A stretch of DNA of 29,355 bases from Solirubrobacterales bacterium (GCA_003151895.1 PLYX01000240.1:13481-42835); one strand, 5' to 3'. Numbered from the stretch's first letter, positions 1-6,666 are shown. The notes: generated from the letters alone by a model not told the origin. Numbers and translations are program-made.

Positions 1-2
1 AG

Positions 3-566
3 CGCCGCCGGCGCGTCCTCGCCCAAGTCATCACAGTGGTCGACGAAGGCCGGCTTGAAGCGAAGCAGGGCGACGGTCCACCACCATTGACGGCCGAGGG
101 CGTCGTGGGCGGGGTGCTGGCCGTGCTCCACGGGCGGTTGGTCGAGAAGAACCCGGGACGGCTGACCGAGCTGACAGGCCCGCTCATGGGAATGATCGTG
201 CTGCCCTATCTGGGACCGGTGGCGGCACGCAAGGAGCTCGACCGCCCAGTCCCGAAGGCGCCCGCCCGCCCGCGCCCGGTCAACAGCGATCCGTTGCGCG
301 AGCTTGAGATGCGACTCACCTACCGCACGGTGCGCGTCCTGATGGCCGTCGGCACACACCCGGGCGTCTCCAACAGGCGTGTCGGCGACGCCGCCGGCAT
401 CTCCGACCAGGGCCAGATCTCAAAGCTCCTCAAACGCCTGCGCCGGCTCGGCTTGATCGAGAACAAGGGGGCGGGTGCGGCGCGCGGGGAGCCCAACGCC
501 TGGACGCTCACGGAGAGGGGCAGGGAGGTGCACGGCGCGATCAGCGAGCAGAGCACGCGCTCCTGA
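3..566 (+). CDS. TetR-type regulator with C-terminal winged helix, 5'-truncated by window edge
   Basis: The open frame runs in from the left edge, so the N-terminal TetR helix-turn-helix lies outside the window. What remains is the end of the TetR ligand/dimerisation domain followed by a MarR-like winged helix (about the last 90 residues: MRLTYRTVRVL, SNRRVGDAAGI, DQGQISKLLKRLRRLGLIE, LTERGREV). It is clearly paralogous to the complete protein at 14187-15167, which keeps the same order of blocks. The last residues, EQSTRS then stop, have no counterpart in that paralogue, but the same tail and 3' flank recur at 11295-11357 attached to another gene. A transcriptional regulator role is inferred from the fold; target and ligand are unknown. 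Confidence 0.8.
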   Translation, partial: RRRRVLAQVITVVDEGRLEAKQGDGPPPLTAEGVVGGVLAVLHGRLVEKNPGRLTELTGPLMGMIVLPYLGPVAARKELDRPVPKAPARPRPVNSDPLRELEMRLTYRTVRVLMAVGTHPGVSNRRVGDAAGISDQGQISKLLKRLRRLGLIENKGAGAARGEPNAWTLTERGREVHGAISEQSTRS

Positions 567-603
567 CGGGGTGTGGGTGCGGGTCGCAGTCCGTCGGGTT
601 GAA
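545..603 (+). repeat. Dispersed repeat, copy 1 (TetR gene tail plus 3' flank)
   Basis: This stretch covers the last codons of the regulator gene and about 37 bp beyond the stop. It matches 11295-11357 with two substitutions and a 2-bp insertion. The match starts with the 7-mer CGAGCAG and ends at CGGGTTGA. In the second copy the upstream partner is a different gene, so this is a recombination junction rather than a conserved gene end. Confidence 0.8.
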
Positions 604-730
604 CCCGGACGAGCGCGATCTGCGCGCCGGTCGCAAGTCGGCCGAGCAGTTGCGCCAGGAGAACGAGCTGTTCGCGCCGTTCGCGCGGTCCGCGCGCGTC
701 GATCTTGCCGCCTCGCGTTCGCTTGGGTAG
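602..730 (+). pseudogene. Relic of the MQSNDER-type small ORF (3' two thirds)
   Basis: The frame reads NPDERDLRAGRKSAEQLRQE and ends ARVDLAASRSLG before TAG at 728-730. This matches the C-terminal two thirds of the intact 63-residue ORF at 1500-1691, including the following GGCGTCC. The N-terminal part with the ATG is missing and is replaced by the 3' flank of the TetR-type gene, so the copy cannot be expressed as such. The product is not recognised; the intact version is charged and probably helical. Confidence 0.65.
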
Positions 731-919
731 GCGTCCATGGAGAACTGGCCGCTCGCTGTCAGCGGAGGGCGATCGGCGTGTAGGCAACCCCCTGGTTACT
801 CCGTCCAGGTGTGCGTCATCATCAGGACTATCCGGTGGCCGAGAGGAAGCCGATAAGTAGCCAAGAGGTGACCGTTGTGGTACCATGCGAGGCAGAATCG
901 ACCGAGAAGGAGTGGAGCA

Positions 920-1291
920 ATGGCGGTAGATCAACTCGTCGAGGACGCGCATCGAGCCGCTACCGACCTCGAGCCCATGCGGCTTGCGGGCGAGTTGCAA
1001 GAGCTTCTGGGTCAGAAGCTGGTCGCCTTCGCGGTCGGGGATCGCCACCCGAGGACGATTGGTCGCTACGCGCGTGGCGAACGCTCTCCGGAGCCGCGGG
1101 CGCTGGGCCGACTGGTGGATATCTACACGGTGGTGCGCATCCTGGACGACGGTATGCGCTCCTCGTCGGTCAAGGCGTGGATGATGGGCAGCAACCCGCG
1201 CTTGAGGGGCAGGGCGCCGATCGAGGCGATCCATGACGGCCGCGCCTACGAGGTGATGGGCGCCGCCAAGGCGTTCGTGACGCGCCGATAA
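920..1291 (+). CDS. MbcA/ParS/Xre-type antitoxin-like protein (orphan)
   Basis: A 123-residue protein starting MAVDQLVEDAH. ATG 920 is chosen over the in-frame TTG at 875 because GAGAAGGAG sits 7 nt upstream. The middle (about residues 45-65, RTIGRYARGERSPEP) resembles an Xre-like helix-turn-helix segment. The C-terminal part (SVKAWMMGSNPRL then GRAPIEAIHDGRAYEVMGAA) has the typical shape of the MbcA/ParS toxin-binding (DUF2384-like) domain. In known systems this antitoxin neutralises a RES-domain NAD+-degrading toxin encoded next to it. No RES gene lies on either side, so it is an orphan antitoxin or a DNA-binding regulator. The family call rests on motif shape only. Confidence 0.65.
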   Translation: MAVDQLVEDAHRAATDLEPMRLAGELQELLGQKLVAFAVGDRHPRTIGRYARGERSPEPRALGRLVDIYTVVRILDDGMRSSSVKAWMMGSNPRLRGRAPIEAIHDGRAYEVMGAAKAFVTRR

Positions 1292-1310
1292 GCGCACCCG
1301 CCGCCGGCAC

Positions 1311-1375
1311 GGGTACCGTGACGGCCGATGATCGAGCCCTCGGTCGTCGGCTTTGCCGGCTATGTCACCGTACCC
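1311..1375. other. Nested inverted repeats (possible structured RNA or terminator)
   Basis: The outer arms GGGTACCGTGAC (1311-1322) and GTCACCGTACCC (1364-1375) pair with one mismatch. Inside, CCGATGATCGAG (1325-1336) pairs with CTCGGTCGTCGG (1339-1350) if two G-U pairs are allowed. The structure begins 19 bp after the antitoxin stop codon. There is no T-run, so it is not a classical intrinsic terminator. Confidence 0.4.
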
Positions 1376-1461
1376 CCGCCACGCCACGGGTTCTGGCGGG
1401 TTTCGTCGCGGCCGCGAGCGTTTGACCCGCCACCTCCGCCACCAGTGTCGCCGCCCTCCTG

Positions 1462-1490
1462 ATCCTACGGGGCAGGTCGTCCGGTAGGAT
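1462..1490. promoter_or_regulatory. 7-bp inverted repeat just upstream of the small ORF
   Basis: ATCCTAC (1462-1468) and GTAGGAT (1484-1490) form a perfect inverted repeat with a 15-bp spacer. It ends 9 bp before the ATG at 1500 and overlaps the ribosome-binding region GGAGAGG. It could be an operator or an mRNA hairpin over the start. The related leader at 11589-11609 lacks it. Confidence 0.3.
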
Positions 1491-1499
1491 GGAGAGGCT

Positions 1500-1691
1500 A
1501 TGCAGAGCAACGATGAGCGTTTTGATCCCAGTGTTCGCGCTCGCGAGAAGTGGGCATCTCGCGAAGCGGACGAGCGCGACCTGCGCTCAGGCCGGAAGTC
1601 CGGCGAGCAGTTGCGCAGGGAGAACGAGTTTCTCGCGCGGTTCGCGGATTCCGCGCGGGTTGACCTTGCCGCCTCGCGTTCGCTCGGGTAG
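1500..1691 (+). CDS. Small charged protein of the MQSNDER type, unknown function
   Basis: A 63-residue ORF (MQSNDERFDPSVRAREKW...) preceded by GGAGAGG 3-4 nt before the ATG. It is rich in Arg, Glu, Asp and Ser and has no membrane segment. Its 3' two thirds recur at 602-730, and its leader plus first 15 codons recur at 11589-11656, where they are fused to a tyrosine-recombinase tail. Three copies in one window, one joined to a recombinase, suggest a component or leader ORF of a mobile unit. I do not recognise the family. Another GTG-initiated ORF begins 6 bp after its stop. Confidence 0.45.
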   Translation: MQSNDERFDPSVRAREKWASREADERDLRSGRKSGEQLRRENEFLARFADSARVDLAASRSLG

Positions 1692-1697
1692 GCGTCC

Positions 1698-1838
1698 GTG
1701 ACTGCCAAGCCGCCCCTCCGAGACGAGGAGGTGCAGCGAATACTCGGGCTGTTGGAGCCGCTCAGCGCCGATCGTTCGATAGTGCTTGTCGTCGGCGCTG
1801 CTCGTCGACCATCACGGATTGCCTATGCGCTTCCGTGA
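1698..1838 (+). CDS. Short ORF of unknown function, possibly a gene remnant
   Basis: GTG at 1698 follows the stop of the preceding small ORF by 6 bp and opens a 46-codon frame starting VTAKPPLRDEEVQRILGLLE. The first 25 residues look like a natural amphipathic N-terminus, the remainder looks degraded. It may be the truncated start of a gene co-transcribed with the MQSNDER-type ORF. The relic at 602-730 is also followed by GGCGTCC and an ATG, which fits a conserved two-gene arrangement. No function can be assigned. Confidence 0.25.
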   Translation: MTAKPPLRDEEVQRILGLLEPLSADRSIVLVVGAARRPSRIAYALP

Positions 1839-1908
1839 CACGCGCTATCCCCAGATGCGCCGGCAGCTGGAGGACCGGCGCGCCCACAACCGCAGTGCGC
1901 CCCATCCC

Positions 1909-2119
1909 TGACGCGGGGAGGATGTAGACGATCCCCGGGATCAGGAAGCACAGCAAGAGGATCAGCGCGACCAGCACGTTGGGGCCCCCTTGTGGTACTG
2001 GAAGTTGGCGCCGTGAGGGCCTTGCGCCATCGTCTGCCAGCGTCGCTTGGCCCCGACGATCCCGACGGCGGCCATGACGACGCGGTGCGGGTCGGCGGAT
2101 GTCTCGAACCGCAGGTTCT
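1909..2119 (-). pseudogene. Frameshifted relic of a small membrane protein
   Basis: On the minus strand one frame reads ADPHRVVMAAVGIVGAKRRW and GPHGANFQYHKG. After a one-base shift in the run GGGGGCCCC (plus 1981-1989) a second frame continues PNVLVALILLLCFLIPGIVY, a clear transmembrane helix. Adding one base to that run would restore a single protein with a soluble N-terminal part and a C-terminal membrane anchor. The start is not defined: upstream it abuts, head to head, another broken membrane-protein gene. I read it as a decayed gene of unknown function. Confidence 0.4.
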
Positions 2120-2342
2120 CGCCGCCATCGCCTACCTGGCCTGGCGCTTCGGCCCGACCATCGTAAGGACCACCGGCTGGTGCTCGTGGTGGGTGGCGTG
2201 GGCATGTGGCAGCCAGGGCGGCTACGGCTACTGCATCGCCTTCGCGATCTTCGGCGCGCTCGTGTGGGGTGCAGGCACGGTCTGGTATGCGCACCGCCGC
2301 GGCCACTGGCCGTCGGCGCTCTCGGCAAGGCTGCTTGCCCCG
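2115..2342 (+). pseudogene. C-terminal relic of a polytopic membrane protein
   Basis: The plus frame reads VLAAIAYLAWRFGPTIVRT, GWCSWWVAWACGSQGGYGYC and IAFAIFGALVWGAGTVWYAH, which give two to three hydrophobic segments ending in a basic tail. No start codon or ribosome-binding site fits, and upstream the frame dissolves into the divergent relic at 1909-2119. It looks like the retained tail of a longer membrane protein cut by a rearrangement. Function unknown. Confidence 0.4.
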
Positions 2343-2362
2343 CCTGCTCTCCAGAACGACGC

Positions 2363-2947
2363 TCAGCGTCCGGGCAAATCGACGATCTGCTCGAGCAGCG
2401 CCCGAAGTTGGTCGTTCTGGCCGTTGAGACTGCGCACGTTGGCAGCGAAGCTCCGCTCGTGATCGAGATGCTCCCAGTCCACCCGATGCCTCGCCTGTCC
2501 GGCGAGCTGGCCCAGGAACGCGCGCAGGCTGCGTGTATTGCCCTCCCGGAACGGGTGAACCGCGTACATCTCGGCGTGGTAGTGCGTCAACCGCTCCAAG
2601 AAGGCGCCGCGATCGAGACCCTGTAGGCACCGCTCACGAGCAAGCTCGGCGAAGATGCCCTGCGCGTAGCCGGCAATGTGCTCCGGGCGAGCGTAGAACG
2701 CACCCGGCTTTGCGATCTGCACGGTACGCAGCTCCCCCGCCCACGGATAGAGCCCGCCGAAGATGCGGCTGTGAAACGCCTGCCAATGCGCCAGGTCATA
2801 GCCGCCGGGAAGCGGACGACCGGCCAGGACGGCGAGGGCGGCACGAACGATGTCCGCCTCGGCCCGCGAGAGCTCCCGCGGATCGTGAAGTCCGAGGTTG
2901 TTGCGCAGAACAGCGGTGCCGGGATAGACGTACGGATCCTCCGCCAT
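2363..2947 (-). CDS. fic: Fic-domain protein (AMP-transferase-type toxin)
   Basis: A 194-residue Fic protein. The active-site loop H131-PF-R-E135-G-N137-T-R139 matches HxFx(D/E)GNxR, with Thr at the position that is usually Gly. The flap region is also present (IFGGLYPWAGELRTVQIAK, about 62-80). Fic enzymes transfer AMP from ATP to a hydroxyl side chain, often of DNA gyrase or topoisomerase IV in VbhT/FicT-like toxins. Length and layout fit the short toxin class, in which the inhibitory helix is supplied by a separate antitoxin. Such a gene lies directly upstream with a 12-nt gap. All catalytic positions visible are intact, so the toxin is probably functional. The 3' end points toward the membrane-protein relic. 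Confidence 0.9.
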   Translation of the reverse strand: MAEDPYVYPGTAVLRNNLGLHDPRELSRAEADIVRAALAVLAGRPLPGGYDLAHWQAFHSRIFGGLYPWAGELRTVQIAKPGAFYARPEHIAGYAQGIFAELARERCLQGLDRGAFLERLTHYHAEMYAVHPFREGNTRSLRAFLGQLAGQARHRVDWEHLDHERSFAANVRSLNGQNDQLRALLEQIVDLPGR

Positions 2948-2959
2948 GACAGCCGAGGG

Positions 2960-3193
2960 CTATCGACCGGCGGTGGTAGCCACACGTTGGCGCACTTGCT
3001 CCAAGTTGAGCTGCTCGAACTGCTCGTCATTGATCTCGCCCGCCACCCAGCGGGCAGCAAGCGCATTGTGCTCGGGGCTCGGCTCAAGACCCTCGGCGCG
3101 CAGCAAGCCCAGCGCGTTCGCCGCTGCCTGCTCGCGGGTCACATGGACCGCGGCCGGTGCGGCACCGTTACGTGCGACGGCGGAGCGTTGCAT
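2960..3193 (-). CDS. VbhA/FicA-like antitoxin of the Fic module
   Basis: A 77-residue protein encoded 12 nt upstream of the Fic gene in the same operon. The central part (VTREQAAANALGLLRAEGLE, then PSPEHNALAARWVAGEINDE) resembles VbhA-type antitoxins, whose first helix blocks the Fic ATP site through an (S/T)xxxE(G/N) motif. Here the Glu-Gly pair is present, but the Ser/Thr four residues before it is Leu. ATG 3193 is preferred because TACAAT lies exactly 6 nt upstream, which would give a leaderless transcript. GAAGGA touches the ATG and is too close to act as a normal ribosome-binding site. Longer upstream frames only read through into the IS relic. Confidence 0.65.
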   Translation of the reverse strand: MQRSAVARNGAAPAAVHVTREQAAANALGLLRAEGLEPSPEHNALAARWVAGEINDEQFEQLNLEQVRQRVATTAGR

Positions 3194-3199
3194 TCCTTC

Positions 3200-3205
3200 A
3201 TTGTA
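3200..3205 (-). promoter_or_regulatory. -10 box for the Fic antitoxin operon (leaderless)
   Basis: TACAAT on the minus strand is separated from the ATG by 6 nt (GAAGGA), so the expected start of transcription is the A of the start codon. The VapB and MntA-like genes in this window have the same spacing. No convincing -35 box is seen. Confidence 0.45.
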
Positions 3206-3301
3206 AACCAGGGATCGGGCGCTCACCGTAGCTTCGCCGCAGGCGCTCATTGAGCCGATTCCGCGCTCGGTGGCCCGTTCTGTCCACTTCATCGGATACA
3301 A

Positions 3302-3718
3302 GGCGCGTACTTCGCCGAACAGATCACGACCGCCCGCGAGTGCAGCGACGATCGCGCTGCGGTCGAATCGGCGCTCGCCGAACTCTACCGCGCCCACCTG
3401 CTCTCACAGCAGCTGCGCCTGATCTACCGCCTCGCCCCCGAGGAGGCGCTGGCCCTGCTCGAGGCGTGGCTGAAGTGGGCACGACGATCTCGCCTGGAGC
3501 CGTTTCGCAAACTGGCCAAACGGATCACCCAACAGCGTTCGATGGTGGAGGCCGCGATCAAGCACAACCTGAGCAACGCACGCGTCGAGAAAGTGAACAC
3601 TCAGATCCGCCTGATCATGCGCCGCGGGTTCGGCTTCCACTCGCCCTGGTCTGTCATCGCGCTGGCGATGCTCTCACTCGGCGGACTCTGCCCACCCCTC
3701 CCAGCCGAAGGAGCATGA
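3302..3718 (+). pseudogene. ISL3-family transposase, C-terminal fragment
   Basis: The plus frame ends in a sequence typical of ISL3 transposases: ALLEAWLKWARRSRLEPFRK, LSNARVEKVNTQIRLIMRR, GFGFHSPWSVIALAMLSLGG. The Glu in NARVEKVN corresponds to the last catalytic acidic residue of the DDE core. The N-terminal zinc finger, helix-turn-helix and first two Asp residues are missing, and no start codon exists, so it cannot transpose. The fragment is truncated just upstream of the Fic-antitoxin promoter, so the insertion or later deletion set the border of that operon. Confidence 0.75.
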
Positions 3719-3723
3719 CCCAC

Positions 3724-3741
3724 GGATCATGCAGTTGATCC
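3724..3741. other. 6-bp inverted repeat between the IS relic and the ubiquitin-like gene
   Basis: GGATCA (3724-3729) and TGATCC (3736-3741) form a perfect inverted repeat 10 bp before the ATG at 3751. It might be an operator or part of the old IS end. The evidence is slight. Confidence 0.2.
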
Positions 3742-3750
3742 AGAAAAGGA

Positions 3751-3948
3751 ATGCTGATCTTCGTCAACAACCGCGAGGTGCAGATGCCCTCCCACGAGGC
3801 CACCGGCGCTGAGATCAAGCGTCACGCCGAGGTCCCGCACGACTTCAAGCTGTATGGTCCCGACGGCGAGCCGATCGGAGACGCCAAGCACGTCGAACTG
3901 CACGAGCGCGAGCGGTTCACCGCGATCTCCGGCCAGGACGTCTCGTGA
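3751..3948 (+). CDS. Small ubiquitin-like (multi-ubiquitin family) protein
   Basis: A 65-residue protein made of one beta-grasp unit: MLIFVNNREVQMPSHEATGA, then EIKRHAEVPHDFKLYGPDGE, then HVELHERERFTAI. The order strand, turn, helix (TGAEIKRHA), strands, and final HVELHERERF are characteristic of bacterial multi-ubiquitin domains (PF14452-like). Such proteins are normally encoded with an E2-like protein, a ThiF/E1-like protein and a JAB peptidase. It lacks a C-terminal Gly-Gly and ends QDVS, as many family members do before processing or in non-conjugating forms. AAAAGGA directly abuts the ATG. The stop overlaps the start of the next gene by 4 nt (GTGA), implying translational coupling. Confidence 0.75.
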   Translation: MLIFVNNREVQMPSHEATGAEIKRHAEVPHDFKLYGPDGEPIGDAKHVELHERERFTAISGQDVS

Positions 3949-4277
3949 GCACGACCGCGATCGCGGCAGAGGTCGCACGCGCTCTCGGCGAGCTGCAAGA
4001 GGCCTTTCCGGGACGCGTGGCCAGCGAGCCCGACGGCCTCGGCGGGGCGCTGGTCTCGATCGCGGCCGCCGGGCGTAGCCTCATCACGCGGATAGGTCTT
4101 GCGGATGTGCGCCGCGCGCGAGCCATCCGTGTGCGGAGGGGAAGACGTGAGCCGCCAGGGAAGCGGCTCGGGTCTCGGTCACCGCATCATCACGCCCGAA
4201 TACCGGAGCTTCACATCCTCGGATTTCGCGTCGGCGAGGATGAACTGGCTGGTCAGCCAAAGGTGTTTTCGGTCTGA
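3945..4277 (+). pseudogene. Probable truncated E2-like partner of the ubiquitin-like protein
   Basis: GTG 3945 overlaps the preceding stop by 4 nt. The first about 45 residues (ALGELQEAFPGRV, EPDGLGGALVSIAA) look like the N-terminus of the UBC/E2-fold proteins that usually follow multi-ubiquitin genes. After about residue 45 the frame turns into basic, low-complexity sequence without the expected E2 core or catalytic Cys, ending at 4277. I infer that the gene was cut near 4080 by a rearrangement and now reads into foreign sequence. The E2 assignment is based on position and a short N-terminal resemblance only. Confidence 0.35.
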
Positions 4278-4321
4278 CCAGCGGATCGGGCCAACGACAT
4301 CGCACCCAAGGGACGCTCCCG

Positions 4322-5908
4322 ATGAGCAACGGGATGAAGTCACGAAACGGCAAGCAGCACAGGGGCCGCAAGGGACCTAAGCCCAACGCCAAATCCAACG
4401 GGGATCGGCGGCGGGGCCGGCCGTCGTTACGCGCCACGATCCGGCCGAGCACGGGCGATATGGGCAGGAGGGCCGCATGGCGCCTGGTGGGCCCGGTCGT
4501 CTTCCTCGGCGGCTTTGTGGCGGTTGTCAAGCTGTTGGTCGACACTACGCTGGGCGAGAGGTTCGTCGCGGGCACCGCCTGCGTCGCGGTGATCTTTGAG
4601 CTGTTCGACTGGACGAACTGGAAGCGCGCGCAGCTGTTGGGAGAGAAGCGCTTGCGGGCGCTGCTGGGGCAGTATCTCCTGTGGTTCTCCACGATGGTCG
4701 CCGTCGCGGTGGTCGGGTTCGTAGTCGCACGCGGATCGTGGCAGGCCCTGCTGGTCGTGTTGGCGTTCGTGCTGATCGCCTTCAGGCGAGCGCGCGTGGA
4801 AGAGGACATCTGCGAGCAGTTCGACGAGTTCGGCGTCCAGACCCCGCAGCCGATCTGGGGGAAGCATTTCGCTCGTTGGGTGGACGAGCTAACCCGTGAG
4901 TACGCCAAGCTCAAGGTCGACGAGACGACCCCTTTGCTGGAGGTCGGCAAGCGCAGGTTCGCAAGGTGGCTTCGCGCGCGCCCGATCAGCCCGCATCACG
5001 ACGGCCGCCGCGTAGTCGCGGTGATCGTGATCGCCGCCGCCCTGCTGTTCGGAGCGTGGTACGTGGTCGCGTGGGCAAAGCAAAACGCTCACGAGCTCAA
5101 AGCGATCGTCTCGTTGATCGAGCCGTCCCACCGATCGGGCAAACGCAAAGCCAAGTCTGAGCGCGCCGCCGGCGTGTCGGGAAGCACAGAATCGCAATCG
5201 CCGCCTCTCGGCTCCGCCGCGACGGTCCCCGAAGCGTCGATGAGCGCGGAACCGATCAACGAATGCGCGACCCCGCTCGTGACGGGCGGCCCGCTCTGGG
5301 TCGAGGAAGAAATCGCCCACCTCTATCTCGGCGGCGCCGGAGCGGCCGCGGCCGAAGCGCCGGGCACAGCGATAGCGGGCTGTCCCGGCGAGCTGCACCT
5401 GAGCCACACCGCCTTCGGCCTGTTCGCCTACACCGAGGGCAGGTCCCCCGCTGGCGGCCAGCCGAGAAGCGTGGCGGTCGATTCGAGCCGGTTCCACGCT
5501 GGGCTGTTCCTGGATCCGGCAGTGAAGCCGGCGATGGCGCTGATCAAGCGCTTCAAGATCATCGGCGGCTTGCACAGGTACACGGTCGCGGGCGGGGACT
5601 TCTACCCCATGCAGACACCTGTCGGAACCTACCTGCTGATCCGACGGAACACCGGCACCGAACGGGCGGCGACCCCGTATCTGGTGGTCCCCCCGGCGGT
5701 CGCGCAGGCGTGGTCGCTGGCGGTATCGAGATCGGAAGACTTCCTGTGGCCGATGCCAAGGCACGAAGGGGGCAAAGAGATCTATGACTTCTACACGAAC
5801 ACCAATCCCTCGCGGGTCGCCTACAGCTTCGCGTATCAACCATCGGACGGGGCCGAGCCCGAACTCGGCGAAGCCGAACTGCAAGCGGACGCGAGCCGCG
5901 CCGGTTAG
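4322..5908 (+). CDS. Large membrane protein with an extracytoplasmic C-terminal domain, unknown
   Basis: A 528-residue protein. A very basic N-tail (1-50: SRNGKQHRGRKGPKPNAKS) precedes hydrophobic segments at about 53-73, 81-95, 118-137 and 139-154. A charged cytoplasmic-looking stretch (155-229) is followed by a fifth segment (231-251, VVAVIVIAAALLFGAWYVV). Residues 255-300 are a Ser/Lys-rich linker. Residues 300-528 form a soluble domain with HLYLGGAG, GCPGELHLSHTAFG and YTVAGGDFYPMQTPVGTYLL. I recognise no family. With the tail on the outer face it could be a surface or cell-wall protein, or a component of a transfer apparatus. No good ribosome-binding site precedes the ATG. It converges with the nuclease-like gene at 5956. 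Confidence 0.6.
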   Translation: MSNGMKSRNGKQHRGRKGPKPNAKSNGDRRRGRPSLRATIRPSTGDMGRRAAWRLVGPVVFLGGFVAVVKLLVDTTLGERFVAGTACVAVIFELFDWTNWKRAQLLGEKRLRALLGQYLLWFSTMVAVAVVGFVVARGSWQALLVVLAFVLIAFRRARVEEDICEQFDEFGVQTPQPIWGKHFARWVDELTREYAKLKVDETTPLLEVGKRRFARWLRARPISPHHDGRRVVAVIVIAAALLFGAWYVVAWAKQNAHELKAIVSLIEPSHRSGKRKAKSERAAGVSGSTESQSPPLGSAATVPEASMSAEPINECATPLVTGGPLWVEEEIAHLYLGGAGAAAAEAPGTAIAGCPGELHLSHTAFGLFAYTEGRSPAGGQPRSVAVDSSRFHAGLFLDPAVKPAMALIKRFKIIGGLHRYTVAGGDFYPMQTPVGTYLLIRRNTGTERAATPYLVVPPAVAQAWSLAVSRSEDFLWPMPRHEGGKEIYDFYTNTNPSRVAYSFAYQPSDGAEPELGEAELQADASRAG

Positions 5909-5955
5909 AACGTCCCGGCAGTCTGCGTCCGCTCACGGCGGCGCGAGCGCTTGCG

Positions 5956-6666
5956 CTAGGACCGCGAACTCCACAGGTGCATCAGCAAGAACGGTGACTG
6001 CTCGAAGGGGCGGTCGAGGCGGTGGTCAAGCTCGATCGGCTCGCCGTCGCGTTGCGTGCGCAGCGTCAGCCTGGGGAGATTGTTGGCTGTGGCGCTAGCG
6101 TTCACCTCTGTGAGCGCCTGGTCGGCGTCGAGCGCCTGAAGGTAGCCGACCATCGCTCCGCTGGGTGCGGCCTTGCCGTAGCCGTGGGCTTCGCTGAGAA
6201 AACGCATCACGCCGCCCTCGATGTACTGCCGGGTGTAGCTCCAGTTGCGGGTGGCGGTCGTCAGGCGCTTGCACTCGACGACGAACTGGCGTGCCGCAGC
6301 AGCCGGATCGGACGCAAGGTGGTCGATGTAGGCCCAGTAGAAGTCAGGAATCTTGTGCTCGCGTGCGCCGCGCTGCTCATCTGAGGCCACCGGTGGATTG
6401 CGACCCTCGGGTACCACGACCGACACCTGTTCGGTCTCTTCGCGCGCGGCCCGCACCTGCGCGGCCACGATCGACCGGTACAAACGCCGGTTCAGGTCTT
6501 GCTCGCGCTCGTCATCGGGACCATCCTCCAGCGCGCCGAGCGCCTCGCGCAAGAGCCCCATACAGCGGCGCTCGTGGCGCTCCCAGAGGCTCGTCGAAGT
6601 CAGGCTCGGGCGTCCGCCGGTCCGCAGCCTCGGGCGGGCGCCGGCCTGAGAAGATCGCGCGCTCAC
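5956..6666 (-). CDS. Putative PD-(D/E)xK nuclease-like partner of the methyltransferase
   Basis: A 236-residue protein starting 42 bp after the methyltransferase stop, on the same strand. The central part has KIPDFYWAYID (D108, D115) and, 15 residues later, QFVVECKRL with E131-x-K133. This spacing matches the D...ExK metal-binding core of restriction-type nucleases. Conserved-looking sequence follows (YTRQYIEGGVMRFLSEAHGY). Directly downstream of a DNA methyltransferase, the simplest reading is the cleavage or accessory subunit of a restriction-modification system. The start is uncertain: GTG 6666, or ATG 6561 within CMGLLREALG. The nuclease call is an inference from a short motif and gene order. 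Confidence 0.5.
   Translation of the reverse strand: MSARSSQAGARPRLRTGGRPSLTSTSLWERHERRCMGLLREALGALEDGPDDEREQDLNRRLYRSIVAAQVRAAREETEQVSVVVPEGRNPPVASDEQRGAREHKIPDFYWAYIDHLASDPAAAARQFVVECKRLTTATRNWSYTRQYIEGGVMRFLSEAHGYGKAAPSGAMVGYLQALDADQALTEVNASATANNLPRLTLRTQRDGEPIELDHRLDRPFEQSPFLLMHLWSSRS

Noticed and set aside
320..1708. Long minus-strand open frame (462 codons) over the left region
   Set aside because: It is an antisense shadow in GC-rich DNA: composition is Arg/Ser/Pro-rich, no domain is seen, and it covers several better-supported plus-strand genes and repeats.
3250..3397. N-terminal extension of the Fic antitoxin up to 3397
   Set aside because: It overlaps the ISL3 transposase relic in antisense and lacks a start signal; the leaderless ATG at 3193 fits better.
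4099..4380. Alternative plus frame with a GTG at 4147 (VSRQGSGSGLGHRIITPEYR)
   Set aside because: It runs into the start of the membrane-protein gene, has no ribosome-binding site and no recognisable family; left as undetermined sequence.
4084..4950. Minus-strand frame (288 codons) opposite the membrane protein
   Set aside because: The plus strand has well-placed membrane segments; the minus frame is a shadow.
4889..5884. Minus-strand frame (331 codons) opposite the membrane protein
   Set aside because: Arg-rich shadow without motifs; the plus frame is better coding.
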